From: Bradyrhizobium sp. Ai1a-2
GTDB lineage: Bacteria; Pseudomonadota; Alphaproteobacteria; Rhizobiales; Xanthobacteraceae
Direction of reading: 5' to 3'
Assembly (NCBI RefSeq): GCF_000426245.1
Contig: NZ_AUEZ01000031.1
Coordinates: forward strand, 31,063-95,062
Length of the DNA: 64,000 nt
Under the pieces are notes generated by a model. It saw only the letters and a program-made list of their open reading frames with translations. It was not told where the DNA came from and did no database searches. The position numbers and the translations under genes were made by a program. Below are positions 1-8,656 of this stretch, one piece after another. The first letter of the stretch is position 1; every line of letters starts with the position of its first letter.

Positions 1-2
1 CG

Positions 3-638
3 GGCGGCGCGTTTCCGTTCTCGCGGTTCGATAGCATCGATAGCTCGCTCACCGCATTTGGCGATCTGATCCCGATTTTCCAGTTGAAGTGGAATTCCGG
101 CGTCCACAACTACATGACCTACATCACCGGGGACGTCCCGGTCGGCGCCTACGAGTCATCCCGCCTTGCAAATCTGGGAATCGGGCACTGGGCGATCGAC
201 GCCGGCGGCGGCTACACCTATTTCGACCCGAAGACCGGGCATGAAGCTTCGGCGGTGCTCGGATTCACCTACAACTTCATAAACCCTGCCACTCAATATC
301 AGAGTGGCGTCGACATGCACCTCGACTGGGGTGTGTCGCAATTCCTGACCAAGCAGTGGCAGGTCGGCCTCGTGGGTTACCTCTACCAGCAGGTCGGCTG
401 TGACAGCGGCTCCGGCAATCGCGTCGGCTGCTTCCAGTCGCGGGTGGTCGGCGTCGGCCCGCAGCTCGGCTACATTTTCCCGGTCGGAGACATGCAGGGA
501 TATCTAAACCTGAAAGCCTATGGCGAATTTGCCAATGAAAATAGGCCGGCGGGCTGGAACATCTGGCTGACTTTCAACCTCTCTCCCGCAGCGCCAACGC
601 CGCCTACGTCGACCAGGCCCATAGTCAGGAAGTATTAG
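3..638 (+). CDS. Outer-membrane channel of the phenol MetA / SphA-like family, 5' truncated by window edge
   Basis: The reading frame is open from base 3, so the gene begins before the window; the TTG at 84 is an internal codon, not the likely start. The visible part has alternating aromatic/glycine beta-strand stretches such as HWAIDAGGGYTYFDP, FTYNFINPATQYQSG and QLGYIFPVGD, and ends in a strand-like segment WNIWLTFNLS, as expected for an outer-membrane barrel of the MetA-pathway (Pfam Phenol_MetA_deg) family. These proteins are thought to take up hydrophobic substrates. It converges on the cytochrome gene. The family call rests on overall pattern; the substrate is unknown. Confidence 0.7.
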   Translation, partial: GGAFPFSRFDSIDSSLTAFGDLIPIFQLKWNSGVHNYMTYITGDVPVGAYESSRLANLGIGHWAIDAGGGYTYFDPKTGHEASAVLGFTYNFINPATQYQSGVDMHLDWGVSQFLTKQWQVGLVGYLYQQVGCDSGSGNRVGCFQSRVVGVGPQLGYIFPVGDMQGYLNLKAYGEFANENRPAGWNIWLTFNLSPAAPTPPTSTRPIVRKY

Positions 639-704
639 CGCCCGGTCCCCGCCCATCACAGGCGCGTCGTCTGCCAGAGATCGCCGCGGTCTTCGTCGGT
701 GACA

Positions 705-3083
705 TCACTTCAAGCGTGAGCGGAGATCGTCGGTGAGGCGGGTCACTTCACGGTCATTCGGGAGAAGGCGAGAGAGCCGCTCGGCGTATTCGAGGGCGGC
801 GCCGATGTTACCGGAATCGCGGTTGAACGTGACGAGGGCAGACAGCGAGTCGCGATCGTCCGGATGCCGAGCCAGGTTCGCCTTCAGGACCTCAATCGAT
901 TCACCGATGCGGCCTGATGAATGCAGCGCCACGGCGTAGACATAGGCGTAGCGCGCCCGGTCGGGCTCGAGCTCGCTGGCTGCGCGGAATTCGTCGAGCC
1001 CATCGTTCGGCCGCTTCAGCCGGATGAGGCTGAGCCCGAGCGCATGGCGCAAGCCGGCGTCCTGGCGCGAAGACGCGATTGCTGTTCTGAGAACGCTTTC
1101 TCCGTCGCCGTCCCGGCCAAGCTGCCGATAGAGGTCCGCCAGATTGATCGCGGCCGGCGCATATTGCGGGCTGAGCCGCAGGGCCGCCTTGTATTCGCTC
1201 TCTGCGTCGGCTGTCAGTCGGCGCCGCGCATAGAAGTTTCCAAGCGTCGAGCGGGCTTCGGGGCGGTCCGCGTTGAGACGTTGCGCCGCAATGAACTCGG
1301 CTGCCGCCCGTTCGAAGGCTTCGCGGTCTGCCGCGGGTTGTGTCGCGGTCGGAACGGCGGCCAAGATCGACGCCGCCCTGATACGTACGCCGCGGCTTGG
1401 GTCGGAAAGAAGCGGTGAAACCAGCGGCCAGATCCGATCGCCTGGAAGGCCGTCGAGCATGTCAAGCGCTGCGACCCGCACCATCGGGTCGGGATCGGCC
1501 AATCCCTTGCGTGCAAGGTCGATGTTCGCGGGCGAGACCCGCGCATGAAGTTCGCTAAGCGCGCTCGCACGCGCGATTGCCGGCGCGGTGGGACTGGCCG
1601 CCACCACGGCCAGCAATGCGGCAGCGTCGGCGCGATCGGTCCAGGACGCCTGGAAGGCCTCGGCGTAATTCTGAAAACCTTTTCGGACCGGCCCGTGCCA
1701 GCGCTCGATCGCATCGGCCGCCCATTGCGCCGGTTTGTCGGTATGACAATTGTTGCACGCATTCGGGGTACCAAGCTTCACCGAGAGATCCGGCCTTGGA
1801 ATTCGAAGGCTGTGGTCGTGCCGCTTGTCCACCACCATGTAGGTGCTGACCGGCATGTGGCATGATGCGCACGTCACGGCCGGCGTCACGCCTTCGTGGC
1901 GACTGTGTGAGGCGACTTCATATTTGTCGGAAGCGTGGCATTGCAGGCAAACACCATCGCCCTGGGCGCGGAGCTTGGCCGAATGGGGTTCGTGGCAATC
2001 GCTGCAGGTCACGCCGGCCGCGAACATCTTGCTCTGCTTGAACGGGCCGTAATTGTACACTTCATCAAGCATCTCGCCATCCGCGTGATAAAGCCCGCGG
2101 GCAAGGAGAGAGACGGCGTGGGTGTCGGACAAGGGTTGCCCCGGCGTCCAATCCTCCGAAAATTCACCGCGTCGGGCATGGCACAGCCCGCAGGTCTCGA
2201 CCTCCCTGCGAGTCACGGCAGGGGCGATGCTGCGTTGCGGGTTGCCGGTCTTCGGATCGGGGTGCCAAGTGATGCCGTCGCGCTCGTTCAGTAAGACAGC
2301 CAGCCCTTTGCGCGGGTCATCGTCTTTTCCAAACCAATTCCGCTGGCTGTGAGCCCAATTGACATGCCGCGAGCCCTTGCCGTGGCATGCCTCGCAGCCG
2401 ACGCTGATCTCCATCCAGATCGTGCGGAAACGGTCATCAGTCGCGTCGTAGTTCTTCCGCACGCCGGTCGAATGGCACTCCGCGCACATGAAATTCCAGT
2501 TCTGATTGAGCTTGGTCCAGTGCAGCACATCGTCGTGCTTGATCTCCTCGTTGGGATAGAGGTGAAACCAGCGTTGACCGCCTTTGTCCTTCGGCCGGGT
2601 ATCCCAAGCGATCGACAGCGCCTGCAGACGGCCATCCGGGAATTCGATCAGATATTGCTGGAGCGGATCAATGCCGAAGGTGTATTTGACCTCGAAGCTC
2701 ACAAGCCTGCCGTCAGGACCGTCGGTTTCGACGAAGAATTTGTTGTCCTTCTTGAAGAACCGCGAATGGACGCCGAAATAGTCGAAACCGGAATCATCGA
2801 AATTCCCAAGCACCGTAGCCGCCGTGGCGTGCTGCATGGCATGCTTGTGCTGCGACTCCTTCCACAACGCGGTTTCGGCCTGGTGGCAGCCGGCGCAGGC
2901 TTCGCTGCCGACAAAGGTGAGGGCGGAGGCAGCCTTGCTTGAACTAAAAATTGTTGGCGGGATGAAACCGCCGTTGACGGCCAACAGGAGTGCAGGCCCA
3001 CCCAATGCGAGGGCTACGATCGCAACCCACGTGGCGGTGCGTACCAGTGGCCTCTTATCTGCTCCGTTCTCGCTGCGCGCCAC
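705..3083 (-). CDS. Eight-haem cytochrome c with C-terminal HEAT/TPR repeats
   Basis: A 792-residue protein starting at GTG, with an N-terminal membrane/signal segment (about residues 16-37). Eight CXXCH haem-binding motifs are visible near residues 63, 200, 230, 298, 360, 379, 405 and 443 (CAGCH, CAECH, CEACH, CGLCH, CSDCH, CLQCH, CASCH, CNNCH). HEAT-like repeats follow (about 500-590, including LADPDPMVRVAALDML), then TPR repeats (about 615-785). The haem part resembles the cytochrome c554-type multihaem family. It should sit on the periplasmic side and move electrons; the repeats suggest a protein partner. It is the last gene of the sulfatase block, 219 bp after the previous gene, so co-transcription is likely but not shown. 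Confidence 0.85.
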   Translation of the reverse strand: MARSENGADKRPLVRTATWVAIVALALGGPALLLAVNGGFIPPTIFSSSKAASALTFVGSEACAGCHQAETALWKESQHKHAMQHATAATVLGNFDDSGFDYFGVHSRFFKKDNKFFVETDGPDGRLVSFEVKYTFGIDPLQQYLIEFPDGRLQALSIAWDTRPKDKGGQRWFHLYPNEEIKHDDVLHWTKLNQNWNFMCAECHSTGVRKNYDATDDRFRTIWMEISVGCEACHGKGSRHVNWAHSQRNWFGKDDDPRKGLAVLLNERDGITWHPDPKTGNPQRSIAPAVTRREVETCGLCHARRGEFSEDWTPGQPLSDTHAVSLLARGLYHADGEMLDEVYNYGPFKQSKMFAAGVTCSDCHEPHSAKLRAQGDGVCLQCHASDKYEVASHSRHEGVTPAVTCASCHMPVSTYMVVDKRHDHSLRIPRPDLSVKLGTPNACNNCHTDKPAQWAADAIERWHGPVRKGFQNYAEAFQASWTDRADAAALLAVVAASPTAPAIARASALSELHARVSPANIDLARKGLADPDPMVRVAALDMLDGLPGDRIWPLVSPLLSDPSRGVRIRAASILAAVPTATQPAADREAFERAAAEFIAAQRLNADRPEARSTLGNFYARRRLTADAESEYKAALRLSPQYAPAAINLADLYRQLGRDGDGESVLRTAIASSRQDAGLRHALGLSLIRLKRPNDGLDEFRAASELEPDRARYAYVYAVALHSSGRIGESIEVLKANLARHPDDRDSLSALVTFNRDSGNIGAALEYAERLSRLLPNDREVTRLTDDLRSRLK

Positions 3084-3302
3084 GAATTGTCACCCGCTAC
3101 AGGCCTAAGGACGAGTTCCAGCAAATCCTCGGGTGCTGTCTCACGCTATGCAGATTCGGCAAAACGTCTGTCGCGGCCAGGGCATTATCGAGTAGGCACG
3201 TTCGCGGCTACCACGCTCGCCTGCGAGTGGGCAGTCGCAGTGCCTCACTGCTCCCTGAAGTCTCTGGGAGAATGATCTCGAACTGACTTGTCGAACAACC
3301 GC

Positions 3303-3860
3303 CTACTTCCCTGCTGCACGCGTCAGGATAGCTGCCATTAATTGGGCCATCGTCTGATTGGAGACGACAGCCTGCTTCTTCAGCTCCCGATAGACGTCTG
3401 GAGGGAGAGGAACATTGGCGATGATCAGCGTTCCCGCAGGCATCATGTTCGCCGCGATCTGCCGTTCGAGGATGCTTTCGAACTGGCGCATGCGGCCCCA
3501 TTTTTCCGTCGCGGCGAGTCCGGACTTGCGGGCCACGACACGACAATAGGCGGCGATCAGGACGTTCTGGACATCAGACCAGGATATATTGGGGTTGGCG
3601 ATCTGCAGTCTGTTGATCGCTTCGTTGATCTCGTTGGCGAGGTCGACGCGGTTGTCGGTCGTGAATAGCCCGCCACCGGAAGCATCGCCGATGAGATCGG
3701 GAACCGATCCTGAGCCGATTTCTGGACAATCGAGCGTGTCCGCGCCGTAGCTCTGCCCCGTCGAGCAATAGAGGAGCATGAACAGGGCAAGCAAGAACCC
3801 GATGCGCGGGCGCATCAATAGAGCGGCAGTGGATAGACAGGGATTTGCAATCGAGGCCAC
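3303..3860 (-). CDS. Small exported protein with a ribbon-helix-helix-like C terminus
   Basis: A 185-residue protein starting at GTG, preceded by AGGAGG with a 5-base gap. Residues about 17-40 form a signal peptide (RPRIGFLLALFMLLYCSTG, then SYGA). The mature part has two cysteines (LDCPE and AAYCR) and no family I recognise. The C terminus (IIANVPLPPDVYRELKKQAV, then a helix with NQTMAQLMAAIL) resembles the strand-helix-helix of Arc/MetJ-type proteins, which is odd on an exported protein. It lies 51 bp downstream of the HAD gene on the same strand, so it is probably part of the sulfatase operon. Function is unknown. Confidence 0.65.
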   Translation of the reverse strand: MASIANPCLSTAALLMRPRIGFLLALFMLLYCSTGQSYGADTLDCPEIGSGSVPDLIGDASGGGLFTTDNRVDLANEINEAINRLQIANPNISWSDVQNVLIAAYCRVVARKSGLAATEKWGRMRQFESILERQIAANMMPAGTLIIANVPLPPDVYRELKKQAVVSNQTMAQLMAAILTRAAGK

Positions 3861-3911
3861 GGTCGCCTCCTATTTGCTGGAACGATGTCAATCCGCGCGG
3901 CAGATTTGGTG

Positions 3912-4970
3912 CTATTGCTCGAACGGAAACACTCGCTTCCAATCGTTTTTCATGCTGATTACCGTCCAGCCGTCCTTCTTGGCCTCGTCATAGAGGGCCG
4001 GAGTGAAGGTGCCGACCTTGGTGTCCGGCAGGCCTTGCGCCGGTCCATAGGCGTATTCGCGCGCGGCATCGTCATGCAGCAGCAGCATCTTCAGCCGCGC
4101 ACCATTGCCTGCGCCGGTCCACTCCAGCATCTCGCGATCGCCGGTCGAGTTGCCGAACGCCGCATACGGCCGGCGGCCGATCATGAGGTGAATCCCTTCC
4201 GGCTTGCCGGCGTCATTGTCGTTCAGGAGAAGCTTGGGCTCCTTGGTCAGGAACGGCTTGCCATCGTTGCCGTAACCATATTTCGTTCCGCCAGCCGTAC
4301 CGACGACCTGCTCGGGCGGGATGCCATAGACCTGCTGGGCGTACACGCGCACGAAGTCTTGTCCTCCACCGGTCACGATAAAGGTCTTGAAGCCGTTGTC
4401 GCGGAGGAATTGCATGACTTCGAGCATCGGCTGATATACGAGCTCGGTATAGGGGCGCTTCCAGCGCGGATGCTGTGCTGTTCCGAGCCACTTCTTCGCT
4501 TCGGCGTTGAAATCCTCCACCGACATTCCGGTCAACGTCGCAGCCAGGACTTCCTCCAGGTCCCGCAGGGAAAGCTTGGCGATCGCCTCGCGATCACCCG
4601 AGAGTACGGTCTTGAATGGCGCAACGTCCTTGAGCTCCGGCCGTTTCTCGACCACCGCAGGGACGCGCTCCAGACAGTAGAGCACCTGCGTGTACATCGG
4701 ATGCTCGACCCAGAGCGTGCCGTCCTGGTCAAAGACGGCTATTCGTTCCTCCTTTGGTACATGGTTCGGACTTGCAGTGTCGGTGGTGACGCGCACGAAG
4801 TCGAGGATTGCCTGCTTCGCGGCACCCTCGTTCCATGAAGGCAATGGAGCCCCCGAGACTGTTTGCGCCAATGCCGGGACCGTCAGGAGCGGACTGGACA
4901 AGGCGAGCAACAGCGTCAAGATCGAAATCACAACGCGGCGGCTCGCGCGATAGTGCAAGAGACTACCCAT
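3912..4970 (-). CDS. Exported HAD-family phosphatase (phosphoserine phosphatase-like)
   Basis: A 352-residue protein with an N-terminal hydrophobic export segment (about 13-36, ending PALAQ). HAD motif I is FDQDGT with nucleophile D81 and acid D83; motif II is IVTGGG near residue 197; the motif IV region is AFGNSTGDREML. These residues fit a phosphomonoesterase working outside the cytoplasm. The ribosome site GGAGG begins on the last base of the upstream sulfatase stop codon (TAGGAGGCGATCATG), so translation of the two genes is probably coupled. The pairing suggests that the sulfatase and phosphatase act on the same or related substrates, which is inference. Confidence 0.85.
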   Translation of the reverse strand: MGSLLHYRASRRVVISILTLLLALSSPLLTVPALAQTVSGAPLPSWNEGAAKQAILDFVRVTTDTASPNHVPKEERIAVFDQDGTLWVEHPMYTQVLYCLERVPAVVEKRPELKDVAPFKTVLSGDREAIAKLSLRDLEEVLAATLTGMSVEDFNAEAKKWLGTAQHPRWKRPYTELVYQPMLEVMQFLRDNGFKTFIVTGGGQDFVRVYAQQVYGIPPEQVVGTAGGTKYGYGNDGKPFLTKEPKLLLNDNDAGKPEGIHLMIGRRPYAAFGNSTGDREMLEWTGAGNGARLKMLLLHDDAAREYAYGPAQGLPDTKVGTFTPALYDEAKKDGWTVISMKNDWKRVFPFEQ

Positions 4971-4979
4971 GATCGCCTC

Positions 4980-6578
4980 CTAGTTCGTCGAGGGTGGGAG
5001 CCGCAGCTTCTCCATCGCCTGTTCGACCGAGAAGCTGCCGGGCCGCTGACGCGGCGGGAATTCACGGAAGCTTGCGATGTGCTGTGCCACGATCGCCTGC
5101 GCCGGCACAAGCAGGAATGCGTGATCGATGAACCAGCGCACGTAGTCGCCGGACTCGTGCTGAGCACGCTCGAACGGATCGGAGCGAAGGTTGAATAGTC
5201 TGGGCAGGCGCAGCTGTATCAGCGGTTCGGCCCAGACGTTCAGTCCCTCCGCCCGCTGCTCCAGGAACGCGGCCTTCCACTGCTGGTAGCGCAGGCCGGC
5301 CAGGTTGCCGTCGTCGGTCCAGTAGAAGAACTCGCGCCGCTTGTCCGGACCCTTGCCCGCAAGGAGATCGCGCTGGTCATAACCATCGAGGTGCACCCGG
5401 AAATTCTTGCCGGCGGCATCGTAGCCCTGCAGCAGCTTCTCCTTGATTCCAGGTTCGCCAGCAGCGGCAACCAACGTGGCCGCCCAGTCCTCGGCGGAGA
5501 ACACCTCGTTGATCTCGCTGCGGGGAGGGACCAGGCCGGGCCAGCGCACCAGGGCAGGTACACGGTAGCCGCCTTCCCAATTGGTATTCTTCTCGCCGCG
5601 GAAGGGGGTGGTGCCGCCGTCGGGCCAGGAGAACGTCTCGGCGCCATTGTCGGTGGTGTAGATCACAATGGTGTTGTTGGCGACACCGAGATCGTCGAGT
5701 TTTTTCAGTAGCTCGCCGACCTGCCCGTCATGCTCGACCATGCCGTCCGGATAGATGCCGAGCCCGGTCTTTCCTTGCGATGCGGGCTTGAGGTGCGTCC
5801 AGATATGCATGCGGGTCGAATTGAACCAGACGAAGAATGGCTTGCGATCCCGCACCGCGCCGTCGATGAATTCCGTCGTCGCCCCCAGAAACTCCTCGTC
5901 AATCGTCTGCATACGCTGTTTGGTGAGAGGGCCAGTGTCCTCGCATTTCTGCTTACCCCAAGGACCGAAGCGGGGATCATCACCGGGCGTGTCAGTTGCG
6001 GTTGCGACGCATTTGAGCACTCCGCGTGGGCCAAATTGCGCGCGGAAGTTCGGGGTCTTCGGATAGTCGGGATTTTCGGGCTCTTCCTCGGCATTCAAGT
6101 GATAGAGATTCCCGAAGAACACGTCGAAGCCGTGCACGGTCGGCAGGAATTCATTGCGATCGCCGAGATGGTTCTTGCCGAATTGTCCGGTCGCGTAGCC
6201 CTGTGGCTTCAATAATTCGGCGATTGTCGGATCCTTCTCGGACAGGCCTTCCTTCGCCGCGGGCAAACCGACCTTCAATAGCCCCGTGCGCAGCGGGCTT
6301 TGGCCGGTAATGAATGCGGCACGGCCCGCCGTGCAGGATTGCTGACCATAGTAATCCGTGAAGATCGCTCCCTCGTTGGCGATGCGATCGATGTTGGGGG
6401 TGCGATAACCCATCTGCCCGCGGTTATAGGCGCTGATATTCCAGTATCCGATATCGTCGCCCATGATGACGAGGATATTGGGCTTCTGAGGTTGTTGCGC
6501 TGATGCCGGCGTAGCGAATTCCGCTGTGGCTCCGAGCGCCGCGAGCAGCCCGACAAACATGCATTTGAGATTGCGCAT
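4980..6578 (-). CDS. Periplasmic arylsulfatase (family S1), CTAGR active-site motif
   Basis: A 532-residue protein. The ATG at 6578 is preferred over the in-frame GTG at 6605 because AGAGGA lies just upstream and a signal peptide starts here (ending TPASAQQ). Sulfatase features: metal-binding DD at 41-42, the formylglycine motif SCTAGR with C82 and R86, GKNHLGD, and TTDNGAE near residue 315. C82 must be oxidised to formylglycine, and no maturase gene lies in the window. It is a close relative of the next sulfatase, with the motif at the same residue number. It is followed 9 bp later by the HAD gene. Confidence 0.92.
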   Translation of the reverse strand: MRNLKCMFVGLLAALGATAEFATPASAQQPQKPNILVIMGDDIGYWNISAYNRGQMGYRTPNIDRIANEGAIFTDYYGQQSCTAGRAAFITGQSPLRTGLLKVGLPAAKEGLSEKDPTIAELLKPQGYATGQFGKNHLGDRNEFLPTVHGFDVFFGNLYHLNAEEEPENPDYPKTPNFRAQFGPRGVLKCVATATDTPGDDPRFGPWGKQKCEDTGPLTKQRMQTIDEEFLGATTEFIDGAVRDRKPFFVWFNSTRMHIWTHLKPASQGKTGLGIYPDGMVEHDGQVGELLKKLDDLGVANNTIVIYTTDNGAETFSWPDGGTTPFRGEKNTNWEGGYRVPALVRWPGLVPPRSEINEVFSAEDWAATLVAAAGEPGIKEKLLQGYDAAGKNFRVHLDGYDQRDLLAGKGPDKRREFFYWTDDGNLAGLRYQQWKAAFLEQRAEGLNVWAEPLIQLRLPRLFNLRSDPFERAQHESGDYVRWFIDHAFLLVPAQAIVAQHIASFREFPPRQRPGSFSVEQAMEKLRLPPSTN

Positions 6579-6756
6579 GATCGATCCTCTAAACACAACT
6601 CCCACCCGGCCGCACCGGGCAGCGTTCGCTGCTCAAGCGCGTGTGTCAGGTTGACGGTCTTCAAAGGTATTGCATCGGAAGCGCAGTCACCGCTTCGGCT
6701 GTCGTAGGCGGACGCCCGCAGGCGCCCGCCTGTTCACATCACGCTCATTCACACAG

Positions 6757-8472
6757 CTAGTCGCTCGCCGCGCGGGAATTGGCCTTCTTAACCTCGTCCA
6801 GGATCTGGCTGAGGTTGTAGCTCTCCGGCGCCTGCAGCGGCGGGAATTTCTCGTAGCTGGTCAGGTGCTCCAGCCACAACCGCTGTCCAATCGGCAGCAT
6901 GTTCCAGTCGTACTGGAAGGCCGTCGCCGGGGCGCCGAGTGCGCCGCCGAGGCTCATCGCCGACTTCTGATCAATGCCGACGTTCTGCTCGAAGGGATCA
7001 CGCTTGATGTTCTGGACCAAGGTGAAGTGGAACGGGATGAGCGGCATGATCCAGCCGGCCGGCCCGGGTTGCGACATGGTGTAGTACATCTTCCAGTTCT
7101 TGTAGCGCACCGCCGACGGCGTCGCGCCCGAGAAGTAGAAGAAGTAGTCGCGTGCCGATTTCTCCGACTTGCCTTCGAGGTAGTCGCGCTGGTTGACGCC
7201 ATCGAGGGTCGTCTTGACGATGCCGGGGTACCGTCCGGCCTCGATCTGCTGCTTCAGCTCGTCGCCCTTGGGCCCGCCTGCGATATCGACCAGGGTGGGC
7301 ATCCAGTCGAGCGCAGCGAACAACTGGTTCTTCACCGTGCCGGGTTTGATGACGCCCGGCCAGCGGATCACCATCGGCGCACGGTAGCCGCCTTCCCAGG
7401 CCTCGCCCTTCTGGCCCTTGAACGGCGTGATGCCGCCGTCCGGGAAGCTGATCTGCTCGGCGCCGTTATCCGTGGTGAAGACGACGATGGTATTGTTGGT
7501 TTGGCCCATGTCGTCGAGCTTCTTGAGCACAAGGCCGATGTTGTCGTCCATCTGCGCCATGCCGGCCTCGTTGACGCCCCAGTCCTTGCCGCCGCGCTCG
7601 CCCACCAAGGCCTCGTACTTCGGCGGCAGCACGGTGACGACGTGCATGCGCGCCGGATTGTACCAGACGAAGAATGGCTTGCCGGTCTTCTTCGGATCGT
7701 TGCGATCCATGAAGTCGATGACCTTCGTCGAAATCTCCTCGTCGACCGTCCTTGAGCGGTCCAGCGTCAGCGGCCCTTCGTCGCTGCAGGTCTGGTTCTT
7801 GCTCGTGCCGTCCGAGGACTTGCACGACAGGATGTTGCGCGGGGGCGTGAGGCAGATCGTGGTCTTGGGATCCACCGCGCCGGGCACTTCAGGCACGCCG
7901 GGGATCGGCGTGTTCTTGCATGGCGGCGCAACGGTCTGCTGCAGCGGGGTCTTGTTGATGTCGGGGAAGCTTACCTGCTGCATGGCGTCGAGGTGGTACA
8001 GGTAGCCCCAGTATTCCTGGAAGCCGTGCGCCGTCGGCAGGGCATCGGTGTGGTCGCCGAGATGGTTCTTGCCGAATTCGCCGGTGGTGTAGCCGAGATC
8101 GAGCAGGAACTGGGCGATCGCCGGCGTGCCGGGCCGCAGGTAGGACGGGCTCCCCGGGAGCTGTGGCGGGATCATGCCGGTGCGCAGCGGATACATGCCA
8201 GTGAAGAACGCATTGCGGCCGGAGGTGCAGCTCTGCATGGCAACGTAGTCCATGAAGATGGCACCTTCGTTGCCGATGCGATCGATGTTTGGGGTTTCGC
8301 CGACCATCAAACCGCGATGATAGATGCTCGGCTGCATCCATCCGATGTCGTCGCCCATGATGAAGAGGATGTTGGGTTTCTGTCCCTGCTGGGCGGAGGC
8401 AGGAATGCTGGCCATTGTCGTGGCGGCACAGGCCAGGACAAGAGCGCCCGAAATTGATCGGAAGATGCTCAT
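6757..8472 (-). CDS. Periplasmic arylsulfatase (family S1), non-canonical CTSGR motif
   Basis: A 571-residue protein; ATG preceded by AAGGGAAG. A signal peptide ends at IPASAQQ. It shares the framework of its neighbour: QKPNIL, GDDIGW at 40-45, GKNHLGD, FTTDNGAEQ, and the active-site motif SCTSGR with C82 and R86. The third position of the core is Ser rather than Pro or Ala, unlike the usual C-X-P/A-X-R signature. About 40 extra residues relative to the neighbour include a cysteine-containing stretch in the middle (CKNTPIPG, TICLTPP, CKSSDGTSKNQTCSDE). The two genes look like an old tandem duplication, 178 bp apart. Confidence 0.9.
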   Translation of the reverse strand: MSIFRSISGALVLACAATTMASIPASAQQGQKPNILFIMGDDIGWMQPSIYHRGLMVGETPNIDRIGNEGAIFMDYVAMQSCTSGRNAFFTGMYPLRTGMIPPQLPGSPSYLRPGTPAIAQFLLDLGYTTGEFGKNHLGDHTDALPTAHGFQEYWGYLYHLDAMQQVSFPDINKTPLQQTVAPPCKNTPIPGVPEVPGAVDPKTTICLTPPRNILSCKSSDGTSKNQTCSDEGPLTLDRSRTVDEEISTKVIDFMDRNDPKKTGKPFFVWYNPARMHVVTVLPPKYEALVGERGGKDWGVNEAGMAQMDDNIGLVLKKLDDMGQTNNTIVVFTTDNGAEQISFPDGGITPFKGQKGEAWEGGYRAPMVIRWPGVIKPGTVKNQLFAALDWMPTLVDIAGGPKGDELKQQIEAGRYPGIVKTTLDGVNQRDYLEGKSEKSARDYFFYFSGATPSAVRYKNWKMYYTMSQPGPAGWIMPLIPFHFTLVQNIKRDPFEQNVGIDQKSAMSLGGALGAPATAFQYDWNMLPIGQRLWLEHLTSYEKFPPLQAPESYNLSQILDEVKKANSRAASD

Positions 8473-8656
8473 GGTTGCTTCCCTTAAATTTCTGCTGCCG
8501 AACGCCCGGGCCGCAGCCTTCGCTCACCTCCACCCGCCGACCGACTTGGCTTCGCCAATCCATACGGGATCGCAATCAGCAATCGGTCGGACGCTTTGCG
8601 CATGGCAAACTGGTGGAAACACCCTGGATGCGCTATGCACTTTCGGCTGATCGAGA

